This document shows, in pieces, positions 25,652 to 34,464 of a DNA stretch of 64,000 nt. The notes under the pieces were generated by a model. It did no database searches. It was not told the DNA's origin and worked only from the letters and a program-made list of their open reading frames with translations. The position numbers and the translations under genes are program-made. The stretch is from NCBI RefSeq assembly GCF_008710135.1, contig NZ_VYKK01000015.1, forward strand, positions 186,001-250,000. Direction: 5' to 3'. Numbering within the stretch: the first letter of the stretch is position 1; each line of letters begins with the position of its first letter. The stretch comes from Paenibacillus spiritus. GTDB taxonomy: Bacteria; Bacillota; Bacilli; Paenibacillales; Paenibacillaceae.

Positions 25652-26671
25652 ATGACTTTCGGCGCACGCGTTCTCAAGACCGGTCTTGCGGTCACCTTAG
25701 CTTTATATCTGTCTACCTTATTAAAGTTCCCTTCGCCGGTCAGCGCCGGAATTGCGGCGATCTTCGCGATGCAGCCGTCCATTTACCGGTCCTGGCGGCA
25801 TTTTCTGGAGCAGGTTCAGTCCAGTACCGTCGGCGCCATCATCGCGCTCGGCGCCGGCGTGCTGCTGTCGAACGAACCGCTCATTGTCGGGCTGGTCTGC
25901 ATTCTTGTCATTATGCTGAGCATGAAGATGAACCGTTCCGATACCATCGGCCTGACGCTCGTAACCGTCATCTCGGTCATGGAAGCGTCCGGTCAATGGC
26001 AGTTCGCGCTGAACCGGTTCCTGATGCTGATGACCGGGATTGTGTCGGCGTTTGTTATTAACGTTGCCGTGTTTCCGCCCAAGCCGCGCAAGCAGTATAT
26101 CAACCAGCTTCAGAATGTATTCAACAGTCTGTCGCTGCTGCTGCGGACTTCCATATCCCACGAAATGAAGGAGAGCGTGTTCCGCGATCAGAAGAACGGG
26201 CTGGAGAAATCGATCCGTTCGCTCACCGATAAATATGCCTTGTTCGAGGAGGAGCAGAAGAAGCTGAAGCGTCCGAAGCTCAGCCAGACCAAGCAAATGG
26301 TCGTGTACAAGAACCTGCTGAATTCGCTGCAGAGAGGCTACGAGGTGCTGGATGCCATCGACCGACATTATTTCCAGTCCGAACGGGGCGAAACCACCGA
26401 CATGCTCTTCGACAGCCATCTGGAACAACTGATCCGGTATCACGAGCATATCTTGCTGAAGTTCGAGAACAAAATCAAGCCCGGCGTCTCGGAGACGGAT
26501 CCGCTGGAAGCGGCCAACGACGCTTTTCTGGAGCGGGCGATCCTCAACTATACGGGACCGGAACAGCTGCGCCTGTCCATTGTGGCGGGCGCCATCTACG
26601 ATTATGGCTATCAGCTGGAGAGGCTTGATAAGGTGGCGGATCAGATCAACCGCGCGGAAGAGCGGGACTGA
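25652..26671 (+). CDS. Aromatic acid exporter family protein (ArAE_1/DUF939)
   Basis: 339 aa. N-terminal membrane domain with about five helices: FGARVLKTGLAVTLALYLSTLLKFPSPVSAGIAAIFAMQPSIYRSW, QSSTVGAIIALGAGVLL, IGLTLVTVISVMEA, RFLMLMTGIVSAFVINVAVFPPKP. The C-terminal ~190 residues are soluble and strongly helical/coiled coil (FNSLSLLLRTSISHEMKESVF...). Similar to YgaE-type putative exporters; substrate unproven. ATG 25652 behind GGGAGGGGAG; GTG 25646 is inside that site. Confidence 0.82.
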   Translation: MTFGARVLKTGLAVTLALYLSTLLKFPSPVSAGIAAIFAMQPSIYRSWRHFLEQVQSSTVGAIIALGAGVLLSNEPLIVGLVCILVIMLSMKMNRSDTIGLTLVTVISVMEASGQWQFALNRFLMLMTGIVSAFVINVAVFPPKPRKQYINQLQNVFNSLSLLLRTSISHEMKESVFRDQKNGLEKSIRSLTDKYALFEEEQKKLKRPKLSQTKQMVVYKNLLNSLQRGYEVLDAIDRHYFQSERGETTDMLFDSHLEQLIRYHEHILLKFENKIKPGVSETDPLEAANDAFLERAILNYTGPEQLRLSIVAGAIYDYGYQLERLDKVADQINRAEERD

Positions 26672-26700
26672 GACGGCGGCCTTCCAACAGCTCCTGTCCC

Positions 26701-26730
26701 TTGCCTAGTCCGGATGGGCAGGCATATAAT
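26701..26730 (+). promoter_or_regulatory. Sigma-A promoter of helD
   Basis: TTGCCT (26701-26706), 18-nt spacer, TATAAT (26725-26730), 75 nt before the ATG. Confidence 0.55.
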
Positions 26731-26805
26731 TGGTAAATAATAATGGATTAAATAGTAGATTTTTGCACCTGGTTAAGGTGTGTCAACCTCAAAGGGGATG
26801 TAACC

Positions 26806-29160
26806 ATGTCCATCAGTGAGAAGGAATGGAAGAACGAACAGGAACGCGTTCGGCGCGTTACGGGGATTTTGGCGGGACATATCCGTCACCTGTCCGAAGA
26901 GCTGGGATTGCACCGGACCGACGTCGTCGAGCTGCGCAAGGATTTCTGGGAAGAGGTTACGGTCAATTTCAGCAGCCCGGATGATCTGGGCGAGACCTCG
27001 ACCAGCCTCCGGCAGCAGGCTCAAGTGCTCTCGGAAAGAGAACGCCATCATCTTCAATCCAGCAAGGCCCTGAAGAAATACCGCAAGCTTGTCGTTTCGC
27101 CTTATTTCGGGCGGGTGGATTTTGCGGAGCGGGAGGGGGAAGAAGCCGAACCGATTTATCTCGGTATCGGATCGCTGATGGAGGATGACGGCACGTTCCT
27201 GATCTATGACTGGCGGGCTCCGATCTCCAGTCTCTATTACGACAGCGCGCCCGGACCTGCGGTCTATACAACGCCGGTCGGAACCGTTGAAGGCGTCATG
27301 CGTCTGAAGCGGCAGTACGTGATTGGCGACGGGGTCATTCACGTTATGTTCGATACCGGGATGACCATCGGCGACGAGCTGCTCCAGCAAGTGTTGAGCC
27401 ATACGGCCGATGACCGGATGAAATCAATCGTCGCTACGATTCAAAAGGAGCAGAATGCCATCATCCGCAATGACAGCAGCCGGATGCTGGTGGTTCAAGG
27501 TGCCGCCGGCAGCGGCAAAACCTCGGCGGCTCTCCAGCGGGTCGCCTACCTGCTCTATAAATACCGGGACAGCCTGCAGGCCGACCAGGTGCTGCTCTTC
27601 TCGCCGAACCCGCTCTTCAACAGCTATGTATCGACGGTTCTGCCCGAGCTTGGGGAAGACAATATGCAGCAGACGACCTTCCAGATGTATCTGGAGCATC
27701 GGCTGGGACGCGAATTCCAGCTGGAGGATATCTTCAGCCAGACGGAGAGCTTGCTGAATGAACCGGACGGAGAAGCGGCGGACACGCGCAGGCAGGAGAT
27801 TGCCTATAAATCGTCCGTGCCATTTTTGCGGGCCATCCGGGCCTATGCCTCGCAGCTGGAGAGCGAGGGAATGCGCTTCAAACCGCTTGTCTTCCAGGGC
27901 AAGACGGTGGTAAGCCGGGAAGAAATGGTCCGGCGGTTCTACAGCTTTGATCCTTCGATCCGGCTGGCGAACCGGATTGATCTGATGATCGGATGGCTGC
28001 TCAAGCGGATTGCGGAATTCGGCCATGAAGAACGCGGGGCGGAATGGGTGGAGAATGCGATTGAACTGCTCGATTCGAGCGAGTACCACCGCGCCTATCA
28101 GACTCTTCGCCGCAAGCAGCACGGCAAGGACCAGTCCTTCAGCGATTTTGACGAGGAGAAGGATATTCTCTCCCGTTATATTGTCAGCCAGCGGCTCAAG
28201 CCGCTGCGGGGCTGGGTCAAGCGCAGCCGGTTCGTGGATGTCAAGGACCTGTACGCCTCCCTGTTCCGGGATCGGGAAAGGATGGAACGCCTGAACGGCG
28301 AGGCACTGCCGGAGCGGTGGGAAGCCGTCTGCCGCCGAACGCTGGCCGCGCTGGAACAAGGAGAACTCGCCTACGAAGATGCCACGCCCTTTCTGTATTT
28401 GAAGGAACTGAGCGAGGGCTTCCGGACCAACACGCAGATCCGCCATGTCTTTATAGACGAAGTCCAGGATTATTCGCCGTTCCAGCTGGAATTCATCCGC
28501 CGGATCTTTCCCAGGGCGAAGATGACCGTGCTCGGGGATCTCAATCAGGCTATCTATGCGCAGGGCGAGACCCTCGGCGATCTCGGCGGACTGGTCGGCA
28601 TCTATGGCCCGGAGAATACCGAAGTGATTTCACTTACAAAAAGCTACCGTTCCACTTACGAGATTGTGGAGTTTACGCGCCGCATGATTTCCGGAGGCGA
28701 ACGGATTATTCCGTTCAACCGCAGAGGCGACGCGCCGCAGGTGATAGAGCTTCACGGACGCGGGGAACTGCTAAGCGCCGTAGAAGCCGACATCCGGGAC
28801 CTGCATGAACGGGGCTATGCCTATGTGGCGGTAATCTGCAAGACGGCGAAAGAAAGCGCGGAAGTGCATGAGGCGCTGAAAGACCGGCTTCCGGTGCGCC
28901 TGGTGACGAAGGAGACGCCGAATTTTCAGAAGGGAACCCTCATTCTGCCCGCTTATCTGGCCAAAGGAGTGGAGTTCGACGCCGTCTTGATCTGGGACGG
29001 ATCGGCGGAAGCCTATTCGCGGGAGAGCGAAAGGAAGCTGTTCTATACGGCGTGCACCCGGGCCATGCACGTTCTGCATGTGTACTGCGACGGGCAACCG
29101 AGCCCGTTCCTGCCGTCCCCGGCGAAGGAAAAGGCGGGAACCCGGGGAGATCAAGTATAA
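26806..29160 (+). CDS. helD: RNA polymerase recycling motor ATPase HelD
   Basis: 784-aa UvrD/Rep-like superfamily 1 protein that removes stalled RNA polymerase from DNA. N-terminal coiled-coil arm (~1-90, EKEWKNEQERVRRVTGILAG...), then YFGRVDF..IYLGIGSL and YDWRAPISSLYYD, Walker A VQGAAGSGKTSAALQRVAYLLY (~225), DEVQDYSPFQLEFIRRIF (Walker B), LGDLNQAIYA, LTKSYRST and LPAYLAKGVEFDAV plus YTACTRAMH near the C-terminus. Length and motif order match B. subtilis HelD. In Bacilli it works with RNA polymerase and the delta subunit. Alternative would be a DNA repair helicase, less likely. Confidence 0.93.
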   Translation: MSISEKEWKNEQERVRRVTGILAGHIRHLSEELGLHRTDVVELRKDFWEEVTVNFSSPDDLGETSTSLRQQAQVLSERERHHLQSSKALKKYRKLVVSPYFGRVDFAEREGEEAEPIYLGIGSLMEDDGTFLIYDWRAPISSLYYDSAPGPAVYTTPVGTVEGVMRLKRQYVIGDGVIHVMFDTGMTIGDELLQQVLSHTADDRMKSIVATIQKEQNAIIRNDSSRMLVVQGAAGSGKTSAALQRVAYLLYKYRDSLQADQVLLFSPNPLFNSYVSTVLPELGEDNMQQTTFQMYLEHRLGREFQLEDIFSQTESLLNEPDGEAADTRRQEIAYKSSVPFLRAIRAYASQLESEGMRFKPLVFQGKTVVSREEMVRRFYSFDPSIRLANRIDLMIGWLLKRIAEFGHEERGAEWVENAIELLDSSEYHRAYQTLRRKQHGKDQSFSDFDEEKDILSRYIVSQRLKPLRGWVKRSRFVDVKDLYASLFRDRERMERLNGEALPERWEAVCRRTLAALEQGELAYEDATPFLYLKELSEGFRTNTQIRHVFIDEVQDYSPFQLEFIRRIFPRAKMTVLGDLNQAIYAQGETLGDLGGLVGIYGPENTEVISLTKSYRSTYEIVEFTRRMISGGERIIPFNRRGDAPQVIELHGRGELLSAVEADIRDLHERGYAYVAVICKTAKESAEVHEALKDRLPVRLVTKETPNFQKGTLILPAYLAKGVEFDAVLIWDGSAEAYSRESERKLFYTACTRAMHVLHVYCDGQPSPFLPSPAKEKAGTRGDQV

Positions 29161-29221
29161 AGCGACCGGAATCAACCAAACTAAAGGAGGTGCGACGAAC
29201 TCAGACAAAGGTGGTCCGACC

Positions 29222-30514
29222 ATGAAAAAACACAAGTGGGAGCTGCTTGCGCTTTCTTCCATACCGCTGATCATGACGCTGGGCAATTCCATGCTGCTGC
29301 CGGTCCTGCCCCAAATTGCCAAAGAGCTGTCCATCAGCTCCTTCCAGGTCAGCATGATGATTACGGTGTACGGGATCGTAGCCATTATCCTGATTCCGGT
29401 TGCCGGCTACTTGTCCGACCGGTTCGGCCGCAAAGCCGTCATCCTTCCGAGTCTGATCATCGCCGCGCTCGGCGGCGCCGTGTCGGCGGGAGCAGCCTGG
29501 TGGCTGGAGGGGAACGCCTCCTATGCGGTCATTCTGGGCGGCCGGTTCCTGCAGGGGATCGGGGCGGCAGGGGCTTTTCCCATCGTCATTCCGTTTGTCG
29601 GAGATTTGTTCAAGGAAGAGGAAGAGGTCAGCAAGAATCTCGGCATTATCGAAACCTCGAATACGTTCGGCAAGGTGCTGAGTCCGATTCTCGGGGCGCT
29701 GCTGGGCATCTGGATCTGGTTCGCGCCCTTTCTGGCTATCCCGGTGCTGTGTCTGCTTTCTTTTGCTCTGGTGCTGTTTCTGGTGCGCAATCCGAAGAAG
29801 AAAAAGAGCGGAGAGGACCTTCCTTCGTTCCGTGAGTTCGTCAAGGGAATTGCCGCCATTCTGAAAGAGAAGGGGCGATGGCTGTACTCGATCTTTGCCA
29901 TCGGCTGCATCTGCATGTTCGCCACCTTCGGCGTTCTGTTCTACCTGTCGGAGACGCTGGAGAAGCGGTACGGGATGCACGGCGCCACGAAAGGGCTCGT
30001 CCTGGCCATTCCGCTTGCGCTGTTATGCCTGTCTTCTTACGGGGCCGGCAAATTGATCGGCGAGAACAAGCCGCGGATGAAATGGCTGGCTTTCGGAGGA
30101 ATGGTTCTGCTGACGGGGGCCATGCTTCTGGCAGGAATCAGCAGCGGGGTCTGGTATGTGCTTGCCATGCTCAGCGTAGCCGGCATCGGGATCGGAACGG
30201 CGCTTCCCTGCATGGACGCCCTCATTACGGAAGGCATCGACAAGGAAATGCGCGGCACGATTACCTCGCTCTACAGCAGCATGCGCTTCATCGGCGTCTC
30301 TCTCGGTCCTCCCGTAGTGTCGCTTCTGATGAAGGGCGGACATTGGGCTCTCTTCGGAACGATGGCAGCGGTTGGCCTGATCGGCGGCCTTCTCGCTCTT
30401 CTGGCCATCCGGCCAAGCAAAGATAAAGGGAAAGGCAAGAGCGGCGGAAGCCAGGGCAGCAGGTTCCACCGGCGTCATCCGGCTCCGGGCCGGAGGGCGC
30501 GGGCAATGCGCTGA
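29222..30514 (+). CDS. MFS transporter (Bcr/EmrB-type drug efflux)
   Basis: 430 aa, about 12 membrane helices. LTLGNSMLLPVLPQIAKELSI, motif A in GYLSDRFGRKAVILPSL, GRFLQGIGAAGAFPIVIPFVGDLF (motif C-like), NTFGKVLSPILGALLGIW, and a final Lys/Gly/Arg-rich cytoplasmic tail. Proton-driven efflux likely; substrate unknown. ATG 29222 is the only good start; AAAGGTGGT lies just upstream and a better AAAGGAGGTG ~25 nt further up has no start codon at the right distance. 61 nt after helD. Confidence 0.88.
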   Translation: MKKHKWELLALSSIPLIMTLGNSMLLPVLPQIAKELSISSFQVSMMITVYGIVAIILIPVAGYLSDRFGRKAVILPSLIIAALGGAVSAGAAWWLEGNASYAVILGGRFLQGIGAAGAFPIVIPFVGDLFKEEEEVSKNLGIIETSNTFGKVLSPILGALLGIWIWFAPFLAIPVLCLLSFALVLFLVRNPKKKKSGEDLPSFREFVKGIAAILKEKGRWLYSIFAIGCICMFATFGVLFYLSETLEKRYGMHGATKGLVLAIPLALLCLSSYGAGKLIGENKPRMKWLAFGGMVLLTGAMLLAGISSGVWYVLAMLSVAGIGIGTALPCMDALITEGIDKEMRGTITSLYSSMRFIGVSLGPPVVSLLMKGGHWALFGTMAAVGLIGGLLALLAIRPSKDKGKGKSGGSQGSRFHRRHPAPGRRARAMR

Positions 30515-30607
30515 GGTCCCGGAGAACCGGGAGATGTATATCCGGCGGGATGGAGAACGGGTATGGACCCGGAAGTAGACCGGAGAAATCATACCGTTTA
30601 GTTAGAC

Positions 30608-30653
30608 AAGCCGACAGCCGCGGTCCTCTAAGGGGGAACGCGGCTGTCGGCTT
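30608..30653. terminator. Long hairpin between MFS and transaldolase genes
   Basis: AAGCCGACAGCCGCG / CGCGGCTGTCGGCTT, 15-bp stem, 16-nt loop. No T-tract on either side, so a terminator role for the convergent genes is only likely. Confidence 0.45.
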
Positions 30654-30671
30654 GATGGCCCGCAGGGGGAA

Positions 30672-30704
30672 GCAGGAGAGATGCAGGAGAGATGCAGGAG
30701 AGAA
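30672..30704 (+). repeat. 11-bp tandem repeat, three copies
   Basis: Three copies of GCAGGAGAGAT (last copy ends AA) in a non-coding gap between convergent genes. No function apparent. Confidence 0.7.
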
Positions 30705-30753
30705 TGGCCGCTGAAGCCGGGGAAATTCTCCCCGCGTTTGGGCTGCCGGTTCT

Positions 30754-31413
30754 TCAGCTCTGCTTGGCCGCCTGCGGAACGCTCTCCCAGTCCTTCAGGA
30801 AGCGGGCGATGCCGATGTCGGTAAGCGGATGCTTCCACAGCGACGGAAGAAGGGAGCCCGGAATGGTCGCAATATGGGCGCCGGCGAGAGCCGCCTGTTC
30901 AACGTGCGCAATGCTGCGGATACTGGCCGCGATAATCTCGGAAGCCAGACCGTAGTTGGCAAGAATGGTCTTCAGTTCGCGGATCAGCTTCATGCCGTCG
31001 ACGCCGATGTCGTCGAGCCGTCCGACGAACGGGCTGATGTAGGTCGCTCCCGCCTTGGCCGCCATCAGTCCCTGGGTTACGGAGAAGATCAGGGTCACAT
31101 TCGTCTTAATGCCTTTCTTCGTCAGTTCATAGCAGGCTTCCAGCCCGTCTTCCGTCATGGGCAGCTTGATGACGACATTCGGCGCCCACTCGGCAATCTC
31201 ATAAGCTTCTTCAAGCATCTGGGCCGCTTGCAGTCCGATGACTTCGGCGCTGACGGGTCCGGGAACGATTTCTACGATCTCTTTGATGACGTCCTTGAAG
31301 AGACGGCCTTCCTTCGCGATCAGGGACGGGTTGGTGGTCACGCCGTCGACCAGACCGAGTCTGACAATGCGCTTGATTTCTTCAATATTGCCGGTATCCA
31401 GGAAAAATTTCAT
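30754..31413 (-). CDS. fsa: Transaldolase / fructose-6-phosphate aldolase family
   Basis: 219-aa short transaldolase (TalC/Fsa type). [33 protein letters not shown], Schiff-base lysine in [81 protein letters not shown]. Acts in the non-oxidative pentose phosphate pathway or as a fructose-6-phosphate aldolase. ATG 31413 with GGGAGGA upstream; the frame runs 73 codons further into the promoter region and is not coding. Promoter and a palindrome lie upstream. Confidence 0.92.
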   Translation of the reverse strand: MKFFLDTGNIEEIKRIVRLGLVDGVTTNPSLIAKEGRLFKDVIKEIVEIVPGPVSAEVIGLQAAQMLEEAYEIAEWAPNVVIKLPMTEDGLEACYELTKKGIKTNVTLIFSVTQGLMAAKAGATYISPFVGRLDDIGVDGMKLIRELKTILANYGLASEIIAASIRSIAHVEQAALAGAHIATIPGSLLPSLWKHPLTDIGIARFLKDWESVPQAAKQS

Positions 31414-31467
31414 GATGAACGTATCCTCCCTTTGTGGCATGTATTGGTAAATCCTGCTGACAGCTTC

Positions 31468-31496
31468 ATTATGGGTCAAGGGTTGCAGAGATTCAA
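31468..31496 (-). promoter_or_regulatory. Sigma-A promoter of transaldolase gene
   Basis: Minus strand TTGAAT (31491-31496), 17-nt spacer, CATAAT (31468-31473). Confidence 0.55.
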
Positions 31497-31498
31497 CT

Positions 31499-31523
31499 GT
31501 TATTTTGAGTATTTCAAAATAAC
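31499..31523. promoter_or_regulatory. Palindrome upstream of transaldolase promoter
   Basis: GTTATTTTG (31499-31507) and CAAAATAAC (31515-31523), perfect 9-bp arms with a 7-bp spacer, directly upstream of the -35 on the minus strand. Placed like an activator or repressor operator; protein unknown. Confidence 0.45.
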
Positions 31524-31655
31524 TTTTATAGAATCGGCCGCCAATAGCCTGCCGGACGGCGGAATGCGATTGGCCCGGCCTGTCCCCGGGTATTACGTTG
31601 TAACGGAGAAGGAAGCACAAGCCCGTCTCCAACTCATCGGAAGGCGGTGATCCGG

Positions 31656-32396
31656 ATGCAGCGGGTCGCGATTATTTCGGATATACACGGCAATGTGCCG
31701 GCGCTGCGGACGGTTCTGAAGGATATCGGCAGCCGCGGCATCGGCCGGGTTCTCTGTCTGGGGGATATGGTCGGGAAGGGACCGCAGCCGGCGGAAGCGC
31801 TGGATCTGGTTCGCGAACATTGCGGGGCTGTTGTCGCCGGCAACTGGGAGGCGATTGTAGCCGACCCGGAGCAGCAGGAAGCCGACGAGGCGGCGCGCTG
31901 GCAGGCGGAGGCGCTGGGCCGGGAGCGTCTGGCGTGGATCGCCGGGCTCCCGTTCGCGCTGGACTACCGCGTAGGCGGGAAGAAACTCCGGCTGTTCCAT
32001 GCTTCGCCGGACAGCGTCTATACCCGCGTCCAGCCGTGGGCGCCGGAGAAGGACCGGCTGAGGCAGTTCGCCGAGTCCCGGGCGCTTGCCCTGGCCGGCT
32101 GCACGGGGCGCCCGGACCTGGTCGGCTATGGCGACGTGCATCACGCTTTTATGCAGACGCTGCAGCGCCGGCTGCTGTTCAATGCCGGAAGCGTCGGTAC
32201 CCCGCGGGATATGCCGCTCGCCTGCTACTGCATTCTGGAAGGCGAGTGGGATTCGGATCAGGAGGCCCCGGCTTCGCTGCAATTCGTCCGGCTTCCTTAT
32301 GACATTGCGGAGGCCGCCCGGATTGCCCGGTCCTCGGATATGCCGGGACGGGACATCTACCTGCGCCAGCTGACGACGATGCGGCCCGGAGGCTGA
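31656..32396 (+). CDS. Calcineurin-like metallophosphoesterase
   Basis: 246 aa, YfcE/MJ0936-like. Metal ligands: ISDIHGN (D, H), LGDMVGKGP (D), GNWEAIV (N), FHASPD (H), GYGDVHHAF (H), then [11 protein letters not shown]. Hydrolyses phosphoesters; substrate (cyclic nucleotide, nucleotide or sugar phosphate) cannot be told. ATG 31656 fits GGAAGGCGG better than GTG 31647. First of a rightward set with macrodomain and rpiA genes. Confidence 0.85.
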   Translation: MQRVAIISDIHGNVPALRTVLKDIGSRGIGRVLCLGDMVGKGPQPAEALDLVREHCGAVVAGNWEAIVADPEQQEADEAARWQAEALGRERLAWIAGLPFALDYRVGGKKLRLFHASPDSVYTRVQPWAPEKDRLRQFAESRALALAGCTGRPDLVGYGDVHHAFMQTLQRRLLFNAGSVGTPRDMPLACYCILEGEWDSDQEAPASLQFVRLPYDIAEAARIARSSDMPGRDIYLRQLTTMRPGG

Positions 32397-32478
32397 AGTT
32401 CGGCCTTTTGTGCCCGGTATCGTTCTGGTATAGTATAGAACGTCAAGAACCGATTGTCCTGGGAAGGCGGGAGTCGAA

Positions 32479-33063
32479 GTGAGAGTGGAGATTAAGGGAA
32501 CGGGCATTGAAGCGATCCGGGGCGACATTACGGCTTGGGGAGGCGACGCCATTGTCAATGCCGCCAATTCGGGATTGTTCGGCGGAGGCGGCGTGGACGG
32601 CGCCATTCACCGCGCAGGGGGGCCGGCCATTGCTGAAGAGTGCGCCGAAATCCGGCGCAGGCAGGGCGGCTGTCTGCCGGGCGAAGCGGTCCGGACCGGA
32701 CCCGGCCGTCTTGGCGTGCGCCATCTGATACATACGGTGGGACCGATCTGGAAGGGCGGCAGCGCAGGCGAGCGGGACATTCTGGCTCGCTGCTACCGCA
32801 GCAGCCTGAAGCTGGCGGCGGAACTCGGAGCCCGATCGGTTGCTTTTCCCAACATATCGACAGGCATTTACGGCTTTCCGAAGGACGAAGCCTGCGGCAT
32901 TGCGCTTCGCACGGTCGCCGATTATCTGGCAGCGGCGGCGGAGGAGACGCGCCCGGAGGAAATCGTCTTTATCTGCTTTGAGGCGGATAATCTGGCTCTC
33001 TACGAAGAGCAGATGGAGCATTTCAAGCAATCAGGAGACCATAAGGGTAACAGGGGGAAATGA
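32479..33063 (+). CDS. Macrodomain protein, O-acetyl-ADP-ribose deacetylase type
   Basis: 194 aa. IRGDITAWGGDAIVNAANSGLFGGGGVDGAIHRAGG carries the ADP-ribose site (D, NAAN, GGGGVDGAIH); then HLIHTVGPIW, YRSSLKLAAELGARSVAFPNISTGIYGFPKDEA. This MacroD pattern is known to hydrolyse O-acetyl-ADP-ribose and ADP-ribosyl-Glu/Asp. GTG 32479. The stop TGA lies one base before the ATG of rpiA, so both are on one mRNA and probably coupled. Macrodomain next to rpiA hints at ribose-5-phosphate recovery from ADP-ribose (inference). Confidence 0.9.
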   Translation: MRVEIKGTGIEAIRGDITAWGGDAIVNAANSGLFGGGGVDGAIHRAGGPAIAEECAEIRRRQGGCLPGEAVRTGPGRLGVRHLIHTVGPIWKGGSAGERDILARCYRSSLKLAAELGARSVAFPNISTGIYGFPKDEACGIALRTVADYLAAAAEETRPEEIVFICFEADNLALYEEQMEHFKQSGDHKGNRGK

Positions 33064-33064
33064 G

Positions 33065-33739
33065 ATGAACACGAAGCAGATGGCGGCGGAACAAGCCGTT
33101 CAGTACGTGCAGGACGGGATGAAGGTTGGACTGGGTACAGGTTCAACCGCTTACTGGGCGATCGCCAAGCTCGGCGAACGCGTGGCGGAAGGGCTGCGGA
33201 TCACGGCGGTCGCAACATCGGTAGCTTCCGAGGAGCAGGCACGCGGACTGGGCATCCCGCTGCTTGGCTTCGGCGAGATCGGACGGCTGGACCTGACGAT
33301 CGACGGAGCGGACGAGCTGAACGACCGTCTGGAGCTGATCAAGGGCGGCGGGGGCGCGCTGCTGCGCGAGAAGATCGTCGCGATGAACAGCGACCGTATG
33401 ATTGTGGTCGCGGATGAGAGCAAAGCGGTGCCTAAGCTGGGCCGGTTCCCGCTGCCGGTCGAGATCGTGCCGTTCGCCTGGGAATGGACGCTGGACGCCA
33501 TCCGGGCTCTGGGCTGCACGCCGGAGCTCCGCAAGAGCGGCGACCAGCTCTACCGGACCGACAACGGCAATTATATCGCCGACTGCCGGTTCGGCGAGAT
33601 CGCTTCTGCCCAGCAGCTGGCGGACGCGCTTCAGCGCATTCCGGGCGTGGTCGAGCACGGGCTCTTCATCGGCATTGCCAGTCTGGCGATTATCGGCCAC
33701 AGCGACGGCCGGATCGAAGTGAAGGAGCCCGCCGTCTGA
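33065..33739 (+). CDS. rpiA: Ribose-5-phosphate isomerase A
   Basis: 224 aa. Interconverts ribose-5-P and ribulose-5-P. Motifs: GLGTGSTAYWAIAKLG, TSVASEEQARGLGIPLL, DLTIDGADELNDRLELIKGGGGALLREKIVA, VADESKAV, DNGNYIADCRFGEI, GVVEHGLFIGIA. ATG 33065 directly after the macrodomain stop, with GGGGGAAATGAG as ribosome site. Normal RpiA length. B. subtilis uses RpiB-type isomerases, so an RpiA here is a lineage trait. Confidence 0.95.
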   Translation: MNTKQMAAEQAVQYVQDGMKVGLGTGSTAYWAIAKLGERVAEGLRITAVATSVASEEQARGLGIPLLGFGEIGRLDLTIDGADELNDRLELIKGGGGALLREKIVAMNSDRMIVVADESKAVPKLGRFPLPVEIVPFAWEWTLDAIRALGCTPELRKSGDQLYRTDNGNYIADCRFGEIASAQQLADALQRIPGVVEHGLFIGIASLAIIGHSDGRIEVKEPAV

Positions 33740-33834
33740 ATGGCGGGCCCCCTTAAGGCTGCGGACCGGGACATTCGCTGCCGGGAATGGTATACTGTTT
33801 CTTCTGGAAAGAGAGAAGAAGGAGGCTTTTTACA

Positions 33835-34275
33835 ATGTTGGTTGATTTGATACCGAGACTCGAAGAGCCGGTTATCCCGGAACTGCTCGGGTATGCGGTG
33901 GCGGGCGAGCCCGAGCTGCTGCGGCAGGCCGGGCTCGATTATGCGGGAAGCGATGACTTGCGGCTGGCGGGCTGGGAGGAAGACGGAGTCGTGGTCGGTC
34001 TGGTCGGCTACGAGGAGACGGAGGACGGATCGCTCGTGATCCGGCACATCGCCGTTCTGCCCGAGAACCGGGGCCGGGGCTACGCCCGGGGTATGCTGCT
34101 GGAGCTGATGCTGGAGCGCAACCCCAGGTTTGTTCTGGCGGAGACGGGCGACGAGCTGGCTGCCGACTTCTACCGCCGCCTTGGATTTATGGTCTATTCG
34201 CTGGGAGTCAATCCTGCGGGTGTGGAGCAGTTCCGCTGTGTCTATGAAGTGGAAGAAGCTCAGGACGAGGATTAA
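33835..34275 (+). CDS. GNAT-family N-acetyltransferase
   Basis: 146 aa. Acetyl-CoA site in IRHIAVLPENRGRGYARGMLLELML (the R/QxxGxG/A motif), then FVLAETGDELAADFYRRLGFMVYSLG. The acceptor is unknown. ATG 33835 is behind GAAGGAGG with 9-nt spacing; an earlier in-frame start at 33787 precedes it. TATACT at about 33791 may be the -10. Followed by a bidirectional terminator at 34412-34448. Confidence 0.85.
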   Translation: MLVDLIPRLEEPVIPELLGYAVAGEPELLRQAGLDYAGSDDLRLAGWEEDGVVVGLVGYEETEDGSLVIRHIAVLPENRGRGYARGMLLELMLERNPRFVLAETGDELAADFYRRLGFMVYSLGVNPAGVEQFRCVYEVEEAQDED

Positions 34276-34411
34276 CAAGGGAGCCAGGATGCCGGAAGAG
34301 CCGATGGAGAGATCGCGCGGAACCGTCCAAGTTAATGCCGTGCGGCGCTTTCGCGGCGACAAGAGCGCCGGCGGTGAAGATTCAGCCCTCAAGATGTAGC
34401 GTTTCGCCTGC

Positions 34412-34448
34412 AAAAAGTCCTGTCCGGCATGCCGGACAGGACTTTTTT
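34412..34448. terminator. Bidirectional terminator
   Basis: AAAAAGTCCTGTCCGG / CCGGACAGGACTTTTTT with a 4-nt loop; serves the GNAT gene and the convergent TPR gene. Confidence 0.9.
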
Positions 34449-34464
34449 GGGATTACCGCCGGAC

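Noticed and set aside
30672..30704. Short tandem repeat as a CRISPR or regulatory array
   Set aside because: Only three 11-bp copies without spacers; simple repeat.
33727..33748. Terminator after rpiA
   Set aside because: GCCCGCC/GGCGGGC hairpin overlaps the rpiA end but has no T-tract.
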